From an uncultured Gelidibacter sp. (GTDB taxonomy: Bacteria > Bacteroidota > Bacteroidia > Flavobacteriales > Flavobacteriaceae), in the NCBI RefSeq assembly GCF_947500795.1, contig NZ_CANMTE010000003.1:248001-312000 (forward strand): a DNA stretch of 64,000 bases. The letters are read 5' to 3'. Made by a program: the position numbers and the translations under genes. The notes under the pieces are model-generated. The model did no database searches and was not told where the DNA came from. It saw only the letters and a list, made by a program, of their open reading frames with translations. Position 1 is the first letter of the stretch, and each line of letters begins with the position of its first letter. Shown piece by piece: positions 29,386 through 38,371 of the stretch.

Positions 29386-29442
29386 GTTTCCAATTCAGTC
29401 TGAACTCTTTCCCATATTTTAGTCAAAATTGTTTAAAAGCAT

Positions 29443-29450
29443 TATCTTTG
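29443..29450 (+). promoter_or_regulatory. -7 element TATCTTTG of the Cys-rich protein / GT2 operon
   Basis: Exact TAnnTTTG match 16 bases before the ATG at 29467. It starts a new unit after the terminator at 29361-29385. Confidence 0.65.
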
Positions 29451-29466
29451 CATAAATTTTATACTC

Positions 29467-29670
29467 ATGAAACTTTTACTCATCACATTAATTCTCTTAG
29501 GTCTTGGAGTTGCTGGTATTGCCATCAAAATTTGGGCAAAAAAAGACGGAAAATTTGCAGGCACGTGTGCTAGTCAAAATCCAATGCTGAATAAAGAAGG
29601 TGAAGCTTGTGGATTTTGTGGTAAATCTCCTGACCAATTTGAAAATTGCAGTGAACCTCAACATTCTTAA
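29467..29670 (+). CDS. small Cys-rich membrane-anchored protein
   Basis: Protein of 67 residues with one N-terminal membrane helix (about 3-22, LLLITLILLGLGVAGIAI) followed by a short soluble tail carrying four cysteines: C34, C48 and C51 (ACGFCGK) and C61. The CxxC plus two flanking Cys could bind one metal ion such as zinc or iron, or form disulfides if the tail is periplasmic. No named family is recognised. It has its own -7 element and lies six bases before the glycosyltransferase gene, heading a four-gene operon that ends with an Nramp-type transporter. Confidence 0.8.
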   Translation: MKLLLITLILLGLGVAGIAIKIWAKKDGKFAGTCASQNPMLNKEGEACGFCGKSPDQFENCSEPQHS

Positions 29671-29676
29671 GGGTTA

Positions 29677-30789
29677 ATGATAATATTGCATGTGTTTTTC
29701 TACATTTTTGTAGTAGTTACCTTAGTCCAATTATTTTTTTACGGGTATGTTTTTTCCAATGTAAAACAGAAAAAACAAAACTCTACCCCTTCTCACACAC
29801 CGCCAATATCTGTTATCATTTGCGCTAAAAATGAGGCTAAAAATTTAAAGCGATTCTTGCCTTTTATTTTAGATCAAGACTATCCTAATTATGAGGTGGT
29901 GCTCATAAACGATAGTTCCACGGACAGCACCTTGCGGGTGATGGAACAGTTTAAAGCGCAGCACAGCAACATCAAAATTGTTAATGTAAAAAGCATTGAA
30001 GCCTTTTGGGGCAATAAAAAATATGCACTTACATTAGGCATTAAAGCTGCAACACATAACCGACTTTTATTTACGGATGCTGATTGCAAACCTGTTTCCC
30101 GACAGTGGATCAGCGAAATGAATAGTCATTTCAGCAAAGAACATCAATTGGTTTTAGGCTACGGAGGTTATGCAAAAGTCAAAAAATCCATTCTAAACAA
30201 ACTGATACGGTTTGAAACTTTTATGACGGCCGTTCAATACTTCTCTTATACTAAATTAGGAAATCCCTATATGGGCGTAGGTCGAAATATGGCCTATACC
30301 AAAGAATTATTCTTTGAAGCTAGAGGATTCATGGATCATATGAACATCAAATCTGGTGATGATGATCTTTTTGTAAATCAGATTGGTGATGCAAGAAACA
30401 CGACAATTTCCTTATCTAAAGACAGCTTTACAGAATCTATTGCCAAAGAAACTTATAGCGATTGGATCATTCAAAAGCGCAGACATGTTACCACCGCAAA
30501 ACATTATAAACCGAAGCACAAATCTGCTTTAGCGTTATTTTTCACCTCCCAATTCTTATTTTTTGTATTAGGTCTTGTACTCATAAGCACCTCATTCAAT
30601 TGGCAATTTGTTTTAGGATTAATAATGGCAAGGTATTTAGCTTTGTTCATCAATTTAACTTTAGCTTCTAAAAAATTGAATGAAAAAGATTTGATTCCTT
30701 ACTTTCCACTGCTCGAAATATTTTTAATTGTAACACAATTCTCTATCTTTATAAAAAATCTGTTATCAAAACCAAATCGTTGGAAATAA
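29677..30789 (+). CDS. membrane-associated family 2 glycosyltransferase
   Basis: Processive-type GT2 of 370 residues. An N-terminal membrane helix (about 3-25) precedes the GT-A domain: nucleotide-binding PPISVIICAKNEAKNL, VLINDSSTD, the DxD motif in LFTDADCKPVS, and the catalytic region MNIKSGDDDLFVNQ, with a basic stretch IIQKRRHVTTAKHYK instead of the QxxRW box. Two or three membrane helices end the protein (about 285-350). The sugar and acceptor are unknown. It overlaps the downstream sigma-factor gene by ten bases. Confidence 0.9.
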   Translation: MIILHVFFYIFVVVTLVQLFFYGYVFSNVKQKKQNSTPSHTPPISVIICAKNEAKNLKRFLPFILDQDYPNYEVVLINDSSTDSTLRVMEQFKAQHSNIKIVNVKSIEAFWGNKKYALTLGIKAATHNRLLFTDADCKPVSRQWISEMNSHFSKEHQLVLGYGGYAKVKKSILNKLIRFETFMTAVQYFSYTKLGNPYMGVGRNMAYTKELFFEARGFMDHMNIKSGDDDLFVNQIGDARNTTISLSKDSFTESIAKETYSDWIIQKRRHVTTAKHYKPKHKSALALFFTSQFLFFVLGLVLISTSFNWQFVLGLIMARYLALFINLTLASKKLNEKDLIPYFPLLEIFLIVTQFSIFIKNLLSKPNRWK

Positions 30790-31328
30790 AGAAAATCATT
30801 GAAAAAGCAAAAGAAAATGACCAATCCGCATTTAATGCACTATTGGATTTTTTTTGGAATGATGTGTATGGCTTTCAACTAAAACGAACAGAAAACGAAA
30901 ATGATGCGGAGGATATCACCATCCAAACATTTTCAAAAGCTTTTGATAAAATTGATACTTATAATGACAGTTATGAATTCAAAACGTGGTTAATCACTAT
31001 TTCTAAAAATATTCATATTGATCTTATAAGAAAAAGAAAATCATATATTCAGGACAGTTCCCGTCGTCATGTAAATGATGAGTTCTATGATATTATTGAT
31101 GAATCCCCTTCTCCTGAGGACAAAATCATTACAGAACAGAATTTAGCCAAATTACTTCGCGATATAAAGAAACTTAAACCACACTATCAGGAAATTATCA
31201 ATTTGAGATACTTTCAGGAATTGAGTTATAAAGAAATTTCTGAAGAACTTAATGAACCAATTAATAATGTGAAGGTGAAACTTTTAAGAGCAAGAAAGTT
31301 ATTGGCAGAGGTTATTTCTAAAAAGTAA
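30780..31328 (+). CDS. sigma-70 family (ECF-like) RNA polymerase sigma factor
   Basis: Sigma factor of 182 residues with region 2 (about 20-85; FFWNDVYGFQLKRT, AEDITIQTFSKAFDKI, FKTWLITISKNIHIDLIRK) and region 4 (about 125-178; LKPHYQEIINLRYFQELSYKEISEELNEPINNVKVKLLRARK). It starts at TTG 30780 inside the end of the GT2 gene and its stop overlaps the Nramp gene start by one base, so it is embedded in an operon by translational coupling. No anti-sigma gene is next to it. Confidence 0.92.
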   Translation: MEIKKIIEKAKENDQSAFNALLDFFWNDVYGFQLKRTENENDAEDITIQTFSKAFDKIDTYNDSYEFKTWLITISKNIHIDLIRKRKSYIQDSSRRHVNDEFYDIIDESPSPEDKIITEQNLAKLLRDIKKLKPHYQEIINLRYFQELSYKEISEELNEPINNVKVKLLRARKLLAEVISKK

Positions 31329-32542
31329 TGAAATTCAGCTTAAAAAAAATTGGCCCCGGATTATTGTTTGCCGGTGCTGCTATTGGTGTTTCCCATTTGG
31401 TGCAATCAACAAAAGCAGGTGCTGATTTCGGATTTGGGCTGATTTGGGCATTAGTTCTAGTTCACATTTTTAAATACCCATTCTTTCAATTTGGACCCCG
31501 ATACGCTTTAGCAACCGGCGAAAGTCTTTTAAGTGGTTATAAGAAAATGGGGAAAGGCGTATTGATAGCCTATTTCATCATCACCTTCACCACCATGTTT
31601 ACGATTCAAACGGCCGTCACCATCGTTACTGCCGGAATTGCCAACACTCTTTTTGGCGATTTCATTTCAACAGAATTGTGGACCATAATTATTCTTCTAA
31701 TTTCTTCTTTGATTCTCATTAAAGGGAAATTTAAATTATTGGATCAGTTAATGAAAATAATTGTCATCACATTAACGATTAGCACTATTGCAGCTGTTAT
31801 TCTAGCCTTAAACAATAACAGTCAGCCTCTCACTTTTACACAGCTTTTACCAAAAAACACAGTCGAAATTGCTTTTTTAATCGCTTTTATGGGATGGATG
31901 CCTGCACCATTGGATATTTCCGTTTGGCAATCGCTTTGGGCACTGGAAAAGCAAAAAACAACATCAGATTATGACGTAAAAAATTCGATGTTCGATTTTA
32001 ACGTAGGGTATTTTGCGGCAATTATAATAGGCATTGGTTTTATGGCACTTGGCGCTTTAGTCATGTTTCAAAGTGGTGAAACGTTTAGTGCAAAGGCTGG
32101 TGAGTTTTCAAATCAGTTAATCACCATGTACACGCAAAGCTTAGGAAGTTGGGCGTACCTCCTTATTGGAATAGCTGCTTTTACTACCATGTTCAGTACA
32201 ACCTTGACGACGTTAGATGCTTCCCCAAGAACCATGGCAAAAACAACAGAATTACTTTTTGGAACCACATCTAAACATTCTTATTTACTCTGGATTGCTA
32301 TTTTGATTTGCGGCACCATAGCCATATTTTTCTTTTTAGGATCAGAAATGGGACTGCTTGTTCAAATTGCAACGATCGTTTCATTCCTGACAGCGCCGTT
32401 TTATGCCATCATCAATTATAAACTTATTTGCAGCAAGCATACGCCTGCTGAATGGCGTCCATCCTTAAAAATGCATGTGTTAAGTTGGATGGGGATTCTG
32501 TTTTTAATCGGATTCAGTATCTGGTATCTCACCATGCTTTAA
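31328..32542 (+). CDS. Nramp-family-related divalent metal transporter lacking the DPGN motif
   Basis: Integral membrane protein of 404 residues with about eleven helices and the LeuT-fold pattern of Nramp transporters. The first helix aligns from its GPG start (IGPGLLFAGAAIGVSHLVQS), but the metal-binding DPGN is replaced by GVSH (residues 20-23). In helix 6 the Met of the MPH motif is kept (M191 in GWMPAPLD), while His is replaced. The substrate therefore may not be Mn2+ or Fe2+ as in canonical members. It ends a four-gene operon; lipA follows after 53 bases with its own promoter element. Confidence 0.82.
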   Translation: MKFSLKKIGPGLLFAGAAIGVSHLVQSTKAGADFGFGLIWALVLVHIFKYPFFQFGPRYALATGESLLSGYKKMGKGVLIAYFIITFTTMFTIQTAVTIVTAGIANTLFGDFISTELWTIIILLISSLILIKGKFKLLDQLMKIIVITLTISTIAAVILALNNNSQPLTFTQLLPKNTVEIAFLIAFMGWMPAPLDISVWQSLWALEKQKTTSDYDVKNSMFDFNVGYFAAIIIGIGFMALGALVMFQSGETFSAKAGEFSNQLITMYTQSLGSWAYLLIGIAAFTTMFSTTLTTLDASPRTMAKTTELLFGTTSKHSYLLWIAILICGTIAIFFFLGSEMGLLVQIATIVSFLTAPFYAIINYKLICSKHTPAEWRPSLKMHVLSWMGILFLIGFSIWYLTML

Positions 32543-32566
32543 CCCCTATTTTACAATTATACTTTG

Positions 32567-32574
32567 TATCTTTG
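32567..32574 (+). promoter_or_regulatory. -7 element TATCTTTG of lipA
   Basis: Exact TAnnTTTG match, 21 bases before the lipA ATG. No clear -33 TTTG at the standard distance. Confidence 0.6.
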
Positions 32575-32595
32575 TCCTTGAAAATTTTCGAATAA

Positions 32596-33474
32596 ATGAG
32601 CACAGAAACTATTTCAAAAATAATTCCAGAACGTCAACCTAAACCAAAATGGTTAAGAGTAAAATTACCTACAGGTAAAAAATACACTGAGCTCAGAGGC
32701 CTGGTAGACAAATACAGTTTAAACACCATTTGTACGTCAGGAAGTTGTCCAAATATGGGCGAATGTTGGGGCGAAGGCACAGCAACCTTCATGATTTTAG
32801 GTAATATTTGCACACGCTCATGCGGATTCTGCGGTGTTAAAACAGGCCGTCCCGAAGATTTAGATTGGGATGAACCAGAAAAAGTTGCACGCTCAATTAA
32901 AATTATGGGCATTAAACATGCGGTTCTAACAAGTGTTGACCGTGATGATTTAAAAGATATGGGAAGCATCATGTGGGCAGAGACCGTAAAAGCTGTGCGT
33001 CGTATGAATCCTGAAACAACTTTAGAAACTCTAATTCCAGATTTTCAAGGCATTGAACAACATATTGATAGAATTATTGACGTTGCGCCAGAAGTAGTTT
33101 CACATAATATTGAAACTGTTAGAAGGTTGACAAGAGAAGTTAGAATTCAAGCAAAATATGACCGTAGTTTAGGTGTGCTGAAATATCTAAAAGACCAAGG
33201 ACAACGAAGAACGAAATCAGGAATCATGCTCGGTCTTGGAGAAACACGAGAAGAAGTTATTGAAACACTTCACGATTTAAGAGCCAATGATGTGGACGTT
33301 GTGACGATTGGACAATACCTTCAGCCTAGTAAAAAACATTTACCGGTTAAACAGTTTATTCTCCCTGATCAATTCAAAGAATATGAAGAAATTGGATTAG
33401 ATCTTGGATTTAGACACGTAGAAAGTAGCGCCTTAGTTAGATCTTCTTACAAAGCTCAAAAACATATCAATTAA
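32596..33474 (+). CDS. lipA: lipoyl synthase LipA
   Basis: Radical-SAM enzyme that inserts two sulfurs into octanoyl chains to make lipoyl groups on 2-oxoacid dehydrogenases and GcvH. It has 292 residues. The auxiliary cluster ligands are C46, C51 and C57 ([13 protein letters not shown]) and the radical-SAM cluster ligands are C72, C76 and C79 (CTRSCGFC). The conserved RSSY near the end ([10 protein letters not shown]) supplies the serine ligand of the auxiliary cluster. The stop codon overlaps the GAPDH start (TAATGA), so the two genes are coupled. Confidence 0.97.
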   Translation: MSTETISKIIPERQPKPKWLRVKLPTGKKYTELRGLVDKYSLNTICTSGSCPNMGECWGEGTATFMILGNICTRSCGFCGVKTGRPEDLDWDEPEKVARSIKIMGIKHAVLTSVDRDDLKDMGSIMWAETVKAVRRMNPETTLETLIPDFQGIEQHIDRIIDVAPEVVSHNIETVRRLTREVRIQAKYDRSLGVLKYLKDQGQRRTKSGIMLGLGETREEVIETLHDLRANDVDVVTIGQYLQPSKKHLPVKQFILPDQFKEYEEIGLDLGFRHVESSALVRSSYKAQKHIN

Positions 33475-34490
33475 TGATCAGAGTAGCGATTAACGGATTT
33501 GGACGCATTGGTCGTCGTGTATTCCGACTAATTCAGGAGCGTGATGATATGCAAGTGGTTGCAATAAATGATTTGGCAGATGCGAGAACATTGAGCCATC
33601 TGCTAAAATATGATAGCATCCACGGTGTCTTAAAAACGAAGCTCTCTTTTGACGATCAACATATTATTTTTCAAGATCAATCGATTCCGCTATTGAACCA
33701 TAAGAACATTGAGGATATCAATTGGAAACCTTATAATGTTGATTTTGTTATTGAATCGACCGGAAAGTTTAAAACAACTGAGGCTTTAGAACATCACATC
33801 ACCAATGGCGCTAAACAAGTAATTTTATCGGTGCCTCCTATTGACGATGCTATAAAAACAATCGTTTTGGGTGTCAACGATAACATTCTTGACGGGAATG
33901 AGACCATCATTTCAAACGCTTCTTGTACCACCAACAACGCAGCACCTATGATTGCTGTGATGAACGATTTATGTGGTATTAAACAGGCCTACATAACCAC
34001 GGTACACTCTTATACAACAGATCAAAGTCTTCACGACCAACCTCACAAAGATTTAAGACGCGCCAGAGCAGCTGGTCAATCGATAGTTCCTACCACGACT
34101 GGTGCAGCTAAAGCACTGACGAAAATTTTTCCTAAATTAAACGATGTTATCGGCGGGTGTGGCATTAGGGTTCCGGTACCAAACGGTTCTTTGACAGATA
34201 TTACGCTTAATGTTGAGAAAACGGTCTCTATTGAGGATATCAACCAGGCGTTTAAGAATGCTTCAGAAACGCACCTAAAAGGCATCCTCGAATATACGGA
34301 AGACCCTATTGTTTCTATAGATATTGTTGGCAATCCGCATTCATGCATTTTTGATGCCCAGATGACCTCTGTCATTGGGAATATGATCAAAATTGTGGGA
34401 TGGTATGATAATGAAACAGGATATTCTAGCAGAATTCTCAATTTAATAAGCAATATAGCGATGAAACATGCACTTTTATCGAATAAATAA
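33474..34490 (+). CDS. gap: type I glyceraldehyde-3-phosphate dehydrogenase
   Basis: NAD-dependent phosphorylating dehydrogenase of 338 residues. Rossmann motif INGFGRIGRRVFR, adenine-binding INDLAD with Asp33 favouring NAD, catalytic Cys151 in SNASCTTNNAAP and His178 in TTVHSY. The sequence has DLRRARAAGQSIVPTTTG as in the Thermus/cyanobacterial branch rather than the DWRGGRAAAQNIIP form of many glycolytic enzymes, so this may be the second GAPDH of the cell. It is coupled to lipA by an overlapping stop/start, an unusual partner for a glycolytic gene. Confidence 0.93.
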   Translation: MIRVAINGFGRIGRRVFRLIQERDDMQVVAINDLADARTLSHLLKYDSIHGVLKTKLSFDDQHIIFQDQSIPLLNHKNIEDINWKPYNVDFVIESTGKFKTTEALEHHITNGAKQVILSVPPIDDAIKTIVLGVNDNILDGNETIISNASCTTNNAAPMIAVMNDLCGIKQAYITTVHSYTTDQSLHDQPHKDLRRARAAGQSIVPTTTGAAKALTKIFPKLNDVIGGCGIRVPVPNGSLTDITLNVEKTVSIEDINQAFKNASETHLKGILEYTEDPIVSIDIVGNPHSCIFDAQMTSVIGNMIKIVGWYDNETGYSSRILNLISNIAMKHALLSNK

Positions 34491-34520
34491 TTATATTTGT
34501 TTACATAAAGTGACCAAAAA

Positions 34521-36752
34521 ATGTCCCAATCAAAGTTTTATATAGTTGCTTTTCTTCTCTTTATCTTCTCAACGTCATTTTCTCAAAACGCTGCAGATGA
34601 AGATATTGATGTTCTAAAAATGCGTATTCAAAACTACATTTCCCAATCTAGTTTTGAAACGGAGCGTGGTGAATACTACAACGCCAAAGATAATCTTGAA
34701 AAAGCATTAGTAATTGCTGAAAAAATTGGTGATAAAAAAACCGAAGGTAGCCTTTACACCAAAATTGCAAAAGTCCAATTTATTGTAGAGGAACCTGAGA
34801 GTGCTTTGGTATCTTTAACAAAAGCTGCCGAACTGCAACGAGAAACTAACGATTATGCCAATTTAGCCATAACCTATAACGTTAGAGGCATTCTTCACAC
34901 CAGTAAAAAAGAATATCAAACCGCATTAGATTATTTCAATTCTGCCAAAACCAAATTTGAAGAAGAAGGTTTAGAGCGTCTTATTGCTGACGTCAATTTA
35001 AATGAAGCTAAGGTTTATATTGCATTAGAGGATTACAAAACCGCCAAGTCTAAGCTTGAAAAAACCATCATTTTAGCAAAAAAATATGATCAAGTAGGTG
35101 TTTTAAGCAGTGCTTTTATCAATAGTGGCAAGGTTTACCAAAAATTAGGAAATACGCAATTAGCGCTTTCCATGGCCAAAGAAGGAATGGAATTGGCGGA
35201 ACGCAACAACATTCCGGAATACCTTAACGATAGCTACCTCACCCTAAGTGACATTTATGAAGAAAATAAAGATTATAAACTCTCTAATCAATATTTAAGA
35301 AAGCATCTTCAACTTTCAGATTCATTATTAGATATAAAACGTCAAAATCTTTCACCAGAAAAAAAAGCACAGTTTATCAATCAGTATAAAGATTCTGAGC
35401 GCAAGCAAATGGAAATCAAATTAGAGGAAGCAGATGCATCTAACAATTTGACCAGAATTACGACCATTTTGAGTATTGCCTTAATCACTATTTTATCATT
35501 ACTGACTTTATCGCTTTATAAAAACAACAATATCAGGCTTAAAACCAACAATATGCTTCATAAGAAAAATGATGAGCTTATTGTTGCAAAAGAAAAAGCA
35601 GAACTTGCTTCTAAAACAAAAGCCAACTTCCTGTCTACGGTAACGCACGAGCTAAGAACGCCGTTGTATGCGGTTACTGGGTTAACAAACATGCTTTTGG
35701 ACGAGAACCCAAAACCTGATCAAATTCCACATTTAAAATCGCTGAAATTCTCAGGAGATTATCTGCTCACCTTTATTAACGACATATTGCAGATTAATAA
35801 AATTGAGGCCAATAAAGTAGAATTGGATCCGGAAGTCTTTAATCTGAAGAAAAAAGTAGAAAACGTCATCTCTGCTTTGAGTAATTCTGCAATGGACAAC
35901 AATACAAAGTTGCATTATGAATACGACAAAGACTTACCGACTACGTTTACTGCTGACCAATTAAAGATTTCCCAAATCTTAATCAATCTTATTGGCAATG
36001 CTATTAAGTTTACCAAGGATGGCGATATTTGGGTTAGACTGAACAAGGTCAATCAGGTGAATGATATTTACACGGTGAGATTTGAAATACAAGATAATGG
36101 CATCGGAATTACGAAAGAGAAGCAAGAACACATGTTCGAAAGTTTCTCTCAGGGCTCCATCCAAATCAATAGAAAATACGGCGGCACTGGTTTAGGACTT
36201 TCTATTGTGAAAGGGCTTGTAGAAATTTTAAAAGGGAAAATTTATTTGAAGAGTGAACTTGGCAAAGGATCAAGTTTCTTTATTGAAATCCCTCTGAGTT
36301 ATTCCCCTGAGCCTGTTATTCCAGTAACACCAAAAAAACCTAACGACATTAATACTTTAGACTTGACAAATATCAAAATTTTGGTTGTTGAAGACAACAA
36401 GATCAATCAAATGATTACGCGTAAGATTCTTAATAAAATGAACCTTTATTGCGATGTTGTTGATAATGGTGAAGATGCCGTTGAACGCGTTAAGGAAGAA
36501 CAATATGATGTTGTCTTAATGGACATCCATATGCCTGGAATTAGTGGATTAGAAGCAACAAAAATCATAAGAACGTTCGATAAGGAACTGACTATTTTCG
36601 CACTGACGGCTGTGACCATTGAAGATAAAATGCATGAGTTTGATGAAGCAGGCTTCAATGATATCATCTCTAAACCTTTCAAACAAGAAGATTTTGAGAA
36701 GAAACTTTTTAATGCTTTGAAAGTAAATAAAAGCTCGTCAACTTCTATTTAA
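34521..36752 (+). CDS. TPR-containing hybrid histidine kinase
   Basis: Membrane sensor of 743 residues: signal peptide (to about residue 22), six or so tetratricopeptide repeats in the periplasm (about 35-270), one membrane helix (about 313-333), HisKA with His376 (THELRTPL), HATPase with N493, the G1 box DNGIGI (525-530) and G2 GGTGLGL (554-560), and a receiver domain (about 618-735) with Asp668 in LMDIHMPG, T696 and K718. It lacks an output or DNA-binding domain, so the phosphate must pass to another protein. The stop lies inside the 3' end of the convergent lpxK gene (eight-base overlap). Confidence 0.93.
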   Translation: MSQSKFYIVAFLLFIFSTSFSQNAADEDIDVLKMRIQNYISQSSFETERGEYYNAKDNLEKALVIAEKIGDKKTEGSLYTKIAKVQFIVEEPESALVSLTKAAELQRETNDYANLAITYNVRGILHTSKKEYQTALDYFNSAKTKFEEEGLERLIADVNLNEAKVYIALEDYKTAKSKLEKTIILAKKYDQVGVLSSAFINSGKVYQKLGNTQLALSMAKEGMELAERNNIPEYLNDSYLTLSDIYEENKDYKLSNQYLRKHLQLSDSLLDIKRQNLSPEKKAQFINQYKDSERKQMEIKLEEADASNNLTRITTILSIALITILSLLTLSLYKNNNIRLKTNNMLHKKNDELIVAKEKAELASKTKANFLSTVTHELRTPLYAVTGLTNMLLDENPKPDQIPHLKSLKFSGDYLLTFINDILQINKIEANKVELDPEVFNLKKKVENVISALSNSAMDNNTKLHYEYDKDLPTTFTADQLKISQILINLIGNAIKFTKDGDIWVRLNKVNQVNDIYTVRFEIQDNGIGITKEKQEHMFESFSQGSIQINRKYGGTGLGLSIVKGLVEILKGKIYLKSELGKGSSFFIEIPLSYSPEPVIPVTPKKPNDINTLDLTNIKILVVEDNKINQMITRKILNKMNLYCDVVDNGEDAVERVKEEQYDVVLMDIHMPGISGLEATKIIRTFDKELTIFALTAVTIEDKMHEFDEAGFNDIISKPFKQEDFEKKLFNALKVNKSSSTSI

Positions 36753-37752
36753 CAAAACTACGAATCAACTTATCGAATTGAATCGGCCTATCGATGTTCA
36801 TCTCAATAGGCAAATAATAAAGTGACTCTTCTTCAACAAAGTGAGGCTGTAAGCGTACCATATCTTTTTCGGTCGTAATGATGATGCCTTTGGTTTTTAA
36901 ATTAGTTATTTCACTCGGCGTAAAATCGTGATGATCCTTAAATTGAAGATGCTCAAATTTCAATCCTTGAGCTTTTAAATAAGCGACCAAGGGTTTAGGA
37001 TTTGCAATGCCTGTAACTAAAGTAAACGGTCTATTTTTAATACTTTCTAAAGCAACAACACCTTTACCATTCACTATATCTTTAGAATAGGCAATGCTTC
37101 CAAAAAACACTTCTTGATGCGCCACTGGCTGAATTCTATTAACTATTTTTTCCTTCTTTTGAGGTGATAAATCCGCTGGACATTTCGTTACCACTATGAT
37201 ATCCGCCCGCTTTGCGCCTTGTCTTGGTTCTCTCAAATTCCCCGTTGGCAATAGAATGTCGTCAATATAAAGATCATCATACGCAGTGAGCATAATATTA
37301 AGACCCGCAGTTACCCTTCTGTGCTGAAAAGCATCATCCAATAAAATAATTTCGGGAGGATTTGGCAGTGATACTAATTGTGAAATGCCATGAACCCGAT
37401 CCGCATCTACACTAACAATAACATCATCAAACTTCTGATGAAACTGAAAAGGCTCATCACCAATACTGGCTGCAGTAGCGGTTTCATCAGCAACAATAAA
37501 CCCTTTAGTTTGCCTTTTATAACCTCTACTCAGAGTGGCAATACGATTTTCTGATTTCAATAATCGAATTAAATATTCAATCATAGGTGTTTTTCCTGTT
37601 CCACCTACGCTCAGATTCCCAACACAAATAACAGGAAAGTTATAAGCAGTAGATTTTTTCAATCCAAGATCATACAACGTATTGCGTAACCAAGTGACCA
37701 TGTAATAAATGGGAACAATTGGGAAAAGAAGATATCTTAATAATTTCATCAA
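36745..37752 (-). CDS. lpxK: tetraacyldisaccharide 4'-kinase LpxK
   Basis: Inner-membrane kinase that phosphorylates the 4' position of the lipid A precursor. It has 335 residues, an N-terminal hydrophobic helix (about 5-22, LLFPIVPIYYMVTWLR) and the P-loop VGNLSVGGTGKTPMIE. Further motifs are LSRGYKRQTKGF, DEPFQFHQK and LDDAFQHRRV. The lipoprotein gene lies 24 bases upstream on the same strand, so they may be co-transcribed. The 3' end overlaps the convergent histidine kinase gene by eight bases. Confidence 0.95.
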   Translation of the reverse strand: MMKLLRYLLFPIVPIYYMVTWLRNTLYDLGLKKSTAYNFPVICVGNLSVGGTGKTPMIEYLIRLLKSENRIATLSRGYKRQTKGFIVADETATAASIGDEPFQFHQKFDDVIVSVDADRVHGISQLVSLPNPPEIILLDDAFQHRRVTAGLNIMLTAYDDLYIDDILLPTGNLREPRQGAKRADIIVVTKCPADLSPQKKEKIVNRIQPVAHQEVFFGSIAYSKDIVNGKGVVALESIKNRPFTLVTGIANPKPLVAYLKAQGLKFEHLQFKDHHDFTPSEITNLKTKGIIITTEKDMVRLQPHFVEEESLYYLPIEMNIDRPIQFDKLIRSFVK

Positions 37753-37776
37753 TTAGTATAATGTGATTGGTTGCGG

Positions 37777-38298
37777 TTAACGTTCGGCGCGTTTATCTTC
37801 AGGAATATTTACGACGCCACAGCCATCCACTAAAATGTGTCCGTCCTTGTTGACGACTCGCATGGCTACCTTAAAATCCTCCCATTCGATACCCTGAACC
37901 ATCACATAACCTGTTTTCGGGTCAAAATTAAGCAATTCAACACCTTTATCAGGATAATCTTGCGCATCAAATAAGGGATCAAATCCAAGGCCTACTTCAG
38001 GATTCTCTTCCCAAGCACGCATGATAATGGTTTCCAATTCTGTCTTTAGGCTTTCTGTTGCAAGGGGTGAGTACTTAACATATTCAAAAATTTCTTGAGT
38101 ATGGATGTTTTCTATATACGAATTAAGAAAATCTAGTGCTGCTTGATAATTTTCGTCATCAGCTGCAGCTCCACTCTCTAAAGGATCGTATAAATCAGTA
38201 TTGGGAAGATCCGAACCCAGCGGCTCAGTAGCACTATTCTTTTCAGATTTACAGGCCAACAAACTTAGGGTAAAAACGAGGGTAAGGATATATTTCAT
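37777..38298 (-). CDS. hypothetical lipoprotein
   Basis: The longest frame begins at 38394, but the Met at 38298 gives a proper lipoprotein signal (MKYILTLVFTLSLLACKSEKN, lipobox LLAC with Cys17) and 173 residues. The mature part is acidic, with SGAAADDENYQAALDFLNSYIENIH and a C-terminal alpha/beta half (DKGVELLNFDPKTGYVMVQGIEWEDF). No domain family is recognised. It sits upstream of lpxK and divergent to the NIF3 gene, whose promoter lies between them. Confidence 0.78.
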   Translation of the reverse strand: MKYILTLVFTLSLLACKSEKNSATEPLGSDLPNTDLYDPLESGAAADDENYQAALDFLNSYIENIHTQEIFEYVKYSPLATESLKTELETIIMRAWEENPEVGLGFDPLFDAQDYPDKGVELLNFDPKTGYVMVQGIEWEDFKVAMRVVNKDGHILVDGCGVVNIPEDKRAER

Positions 38299-38337
38299 AA
38301 TACTCGAAGGACTTGCTTCAACGAAAATATAATATTT

Positions 38338-38345
38338 TATCTTTG
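38338..38345 (+). promoter_or_regulatory. -7 element TATCTTTG of the NIF3-like gene
   Basis: Exact TAnnTTTG match. A transcript from it would begin within a few bases of position 38350, so translation must start at the ATG at 38372 and not at 38348. Confidence 0.65.
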
Positions 38346-38371
38346 CTATGAACCTAAAAACGAAAAAACAT

